A stretch of DNA of 64,000 nt from Bradyrhizobium glycinis (GTDB lineage Bacteria > Pseudomonadota > Alphaproteobacteria > Rhizobiales > Xanthobacteraceae), in assembly GCF_016031655.1 (NCBI RefSeq), contig NZ_JACCHQ010000020.1:1-64000 (forward strand), given 5' to 3'. Below the pieces are notes generated by a model, which was given only the letters and a program-made list of their open reading frames with translations, was not told where the DNA came from and ran no database searches. Below are positions 63,682 to 64,000 of this stretch, in pieces. The stretch's first letter is position 1. Each line of letters opens with the position of its first letter. The position numbers and the translations under genes were made by a program.

Positions 63682-64000
63682 GGGCTTTGGGCCTTTCAAG
63701 GTCGTCTCAAGGTCAGGAATGTTGTCTTTAGGATCGTTTCTGCCAGGCCAGGTCTTCTAAGAATCTGGCCTTGCAAGAGTCATGCTGGAAAACCTTGCCG
63801 AACACTCGCCGATCTCGGGAGGCCATACCTTCATCCCCGCCGCCGGCGCCCGCCATCTTTTGGCTGTGACGCGACGTCCGGTCAGGCAATGGATCGAAGG
63901 TCGCGGCAGGCCCCTCAACATGCGGCGACTGAATAGCACCTGCGCATCACAGAACGACTGGCGAGCCGGGTCAAGGGGTTGACGGGACTCTTCTGTGTTC
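63682..64000. other. Region upstream of aapJ, gene-free as far as visible
   Basis: Short frames on both strands lack ribosome binding sites and family patterns. The region probably contains the aapJ promoter and possibly the edge of a gene beyond the window. Confidence 0.4.

Overview
The window looks like a chromosomal segment of an alphaproteobacterium of the Bradyrhizobium group. Supporting signs are high GC content, the gene order dusB-ntrB-ntrC next to ntrY-ntrX-hfq-hflX-mazG, the runs pcm-tolC-popZ-valS and ispDF-pncC, an aapJQMP amino-acid transporter, and short inverted repeats of the kind scattered between bradyrhizobial genes. I see no transposase, prophage, CRISPR array or rRNA. Two tRNA genes are present (Asn, Cys).

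Layout. 1-15 kb: end of mazG, a DUF2278 protein with a lamin-tail-like C-terminus, hflX, hfq, the two nitrogen two-component systems (ntrYX and ntrBC), dusB, the fused isoprenoid enzyme ispDF and pncC. Between ntrY and ntrC sits a roughly 1.8 kb accessory insert holding a small membrane peptide, a HEPN-type two-gene cassette and an orphan small gene. 15-25 kb: MscS-like channel, a Coq10/RatA START-domain protein with lipA, a DNA glycosylase, valS, popZ, a TolC-type channel and a Pcm-like methyltransferase, then tRNA-Asn. 25.5-29.1 kb: a membrane-stress operon of PspA, YqiJ-like protein and flotillin. Its PspA frame is extended upstream by a domain that resembles the N-terminal part of TnpB. 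29.4-36.3 kb: a five-gene amide cluster with a solute-binding protein, a permease-ATPase fusion, two FmdA-type amidases (one carrying its own AraC-type regulator domain) and a RidA protein. 36.6-38.7 kb: small hypothetical genes, tRNA-Cys and a DTW-domain tRNA modification enzyme. 38.7-47.9 kb: a complete four-gene MdtABC-like RND efflux operon with its own outer-membrane lipoprotein. 48.6-49.7 kb: cysteine synthase. 49.7-59.1 kb: four tandem paralogues of a TPR/O-GlcNAc-transferase-like protein. 59.2-63.7 kb: aapJQMP.

How the genes work together. The left third is core nitrogen regulation, RNA chaperone and housekeeping. The amide cluster reads as uptake, intracellular hydrolysis, detoxification and built-in control. 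The PspA-YqiJ-flotillin operon reads as envelope-stress protection. The aap operon and the four glycosyltransferase-like genes lie on one strand with short gaps, so they may be partly co-transcribed.

The most unusual points are the TnpB-like/PspA frame with a strong internal start site, the four OGT-like genes with mosaic relationships and shared TTG starts, the AraC-amidase fusion, and the HEPN cassette between the ntr operons. All functional assignments rest on reading motifs by eye; no database search or structure prediction was run.
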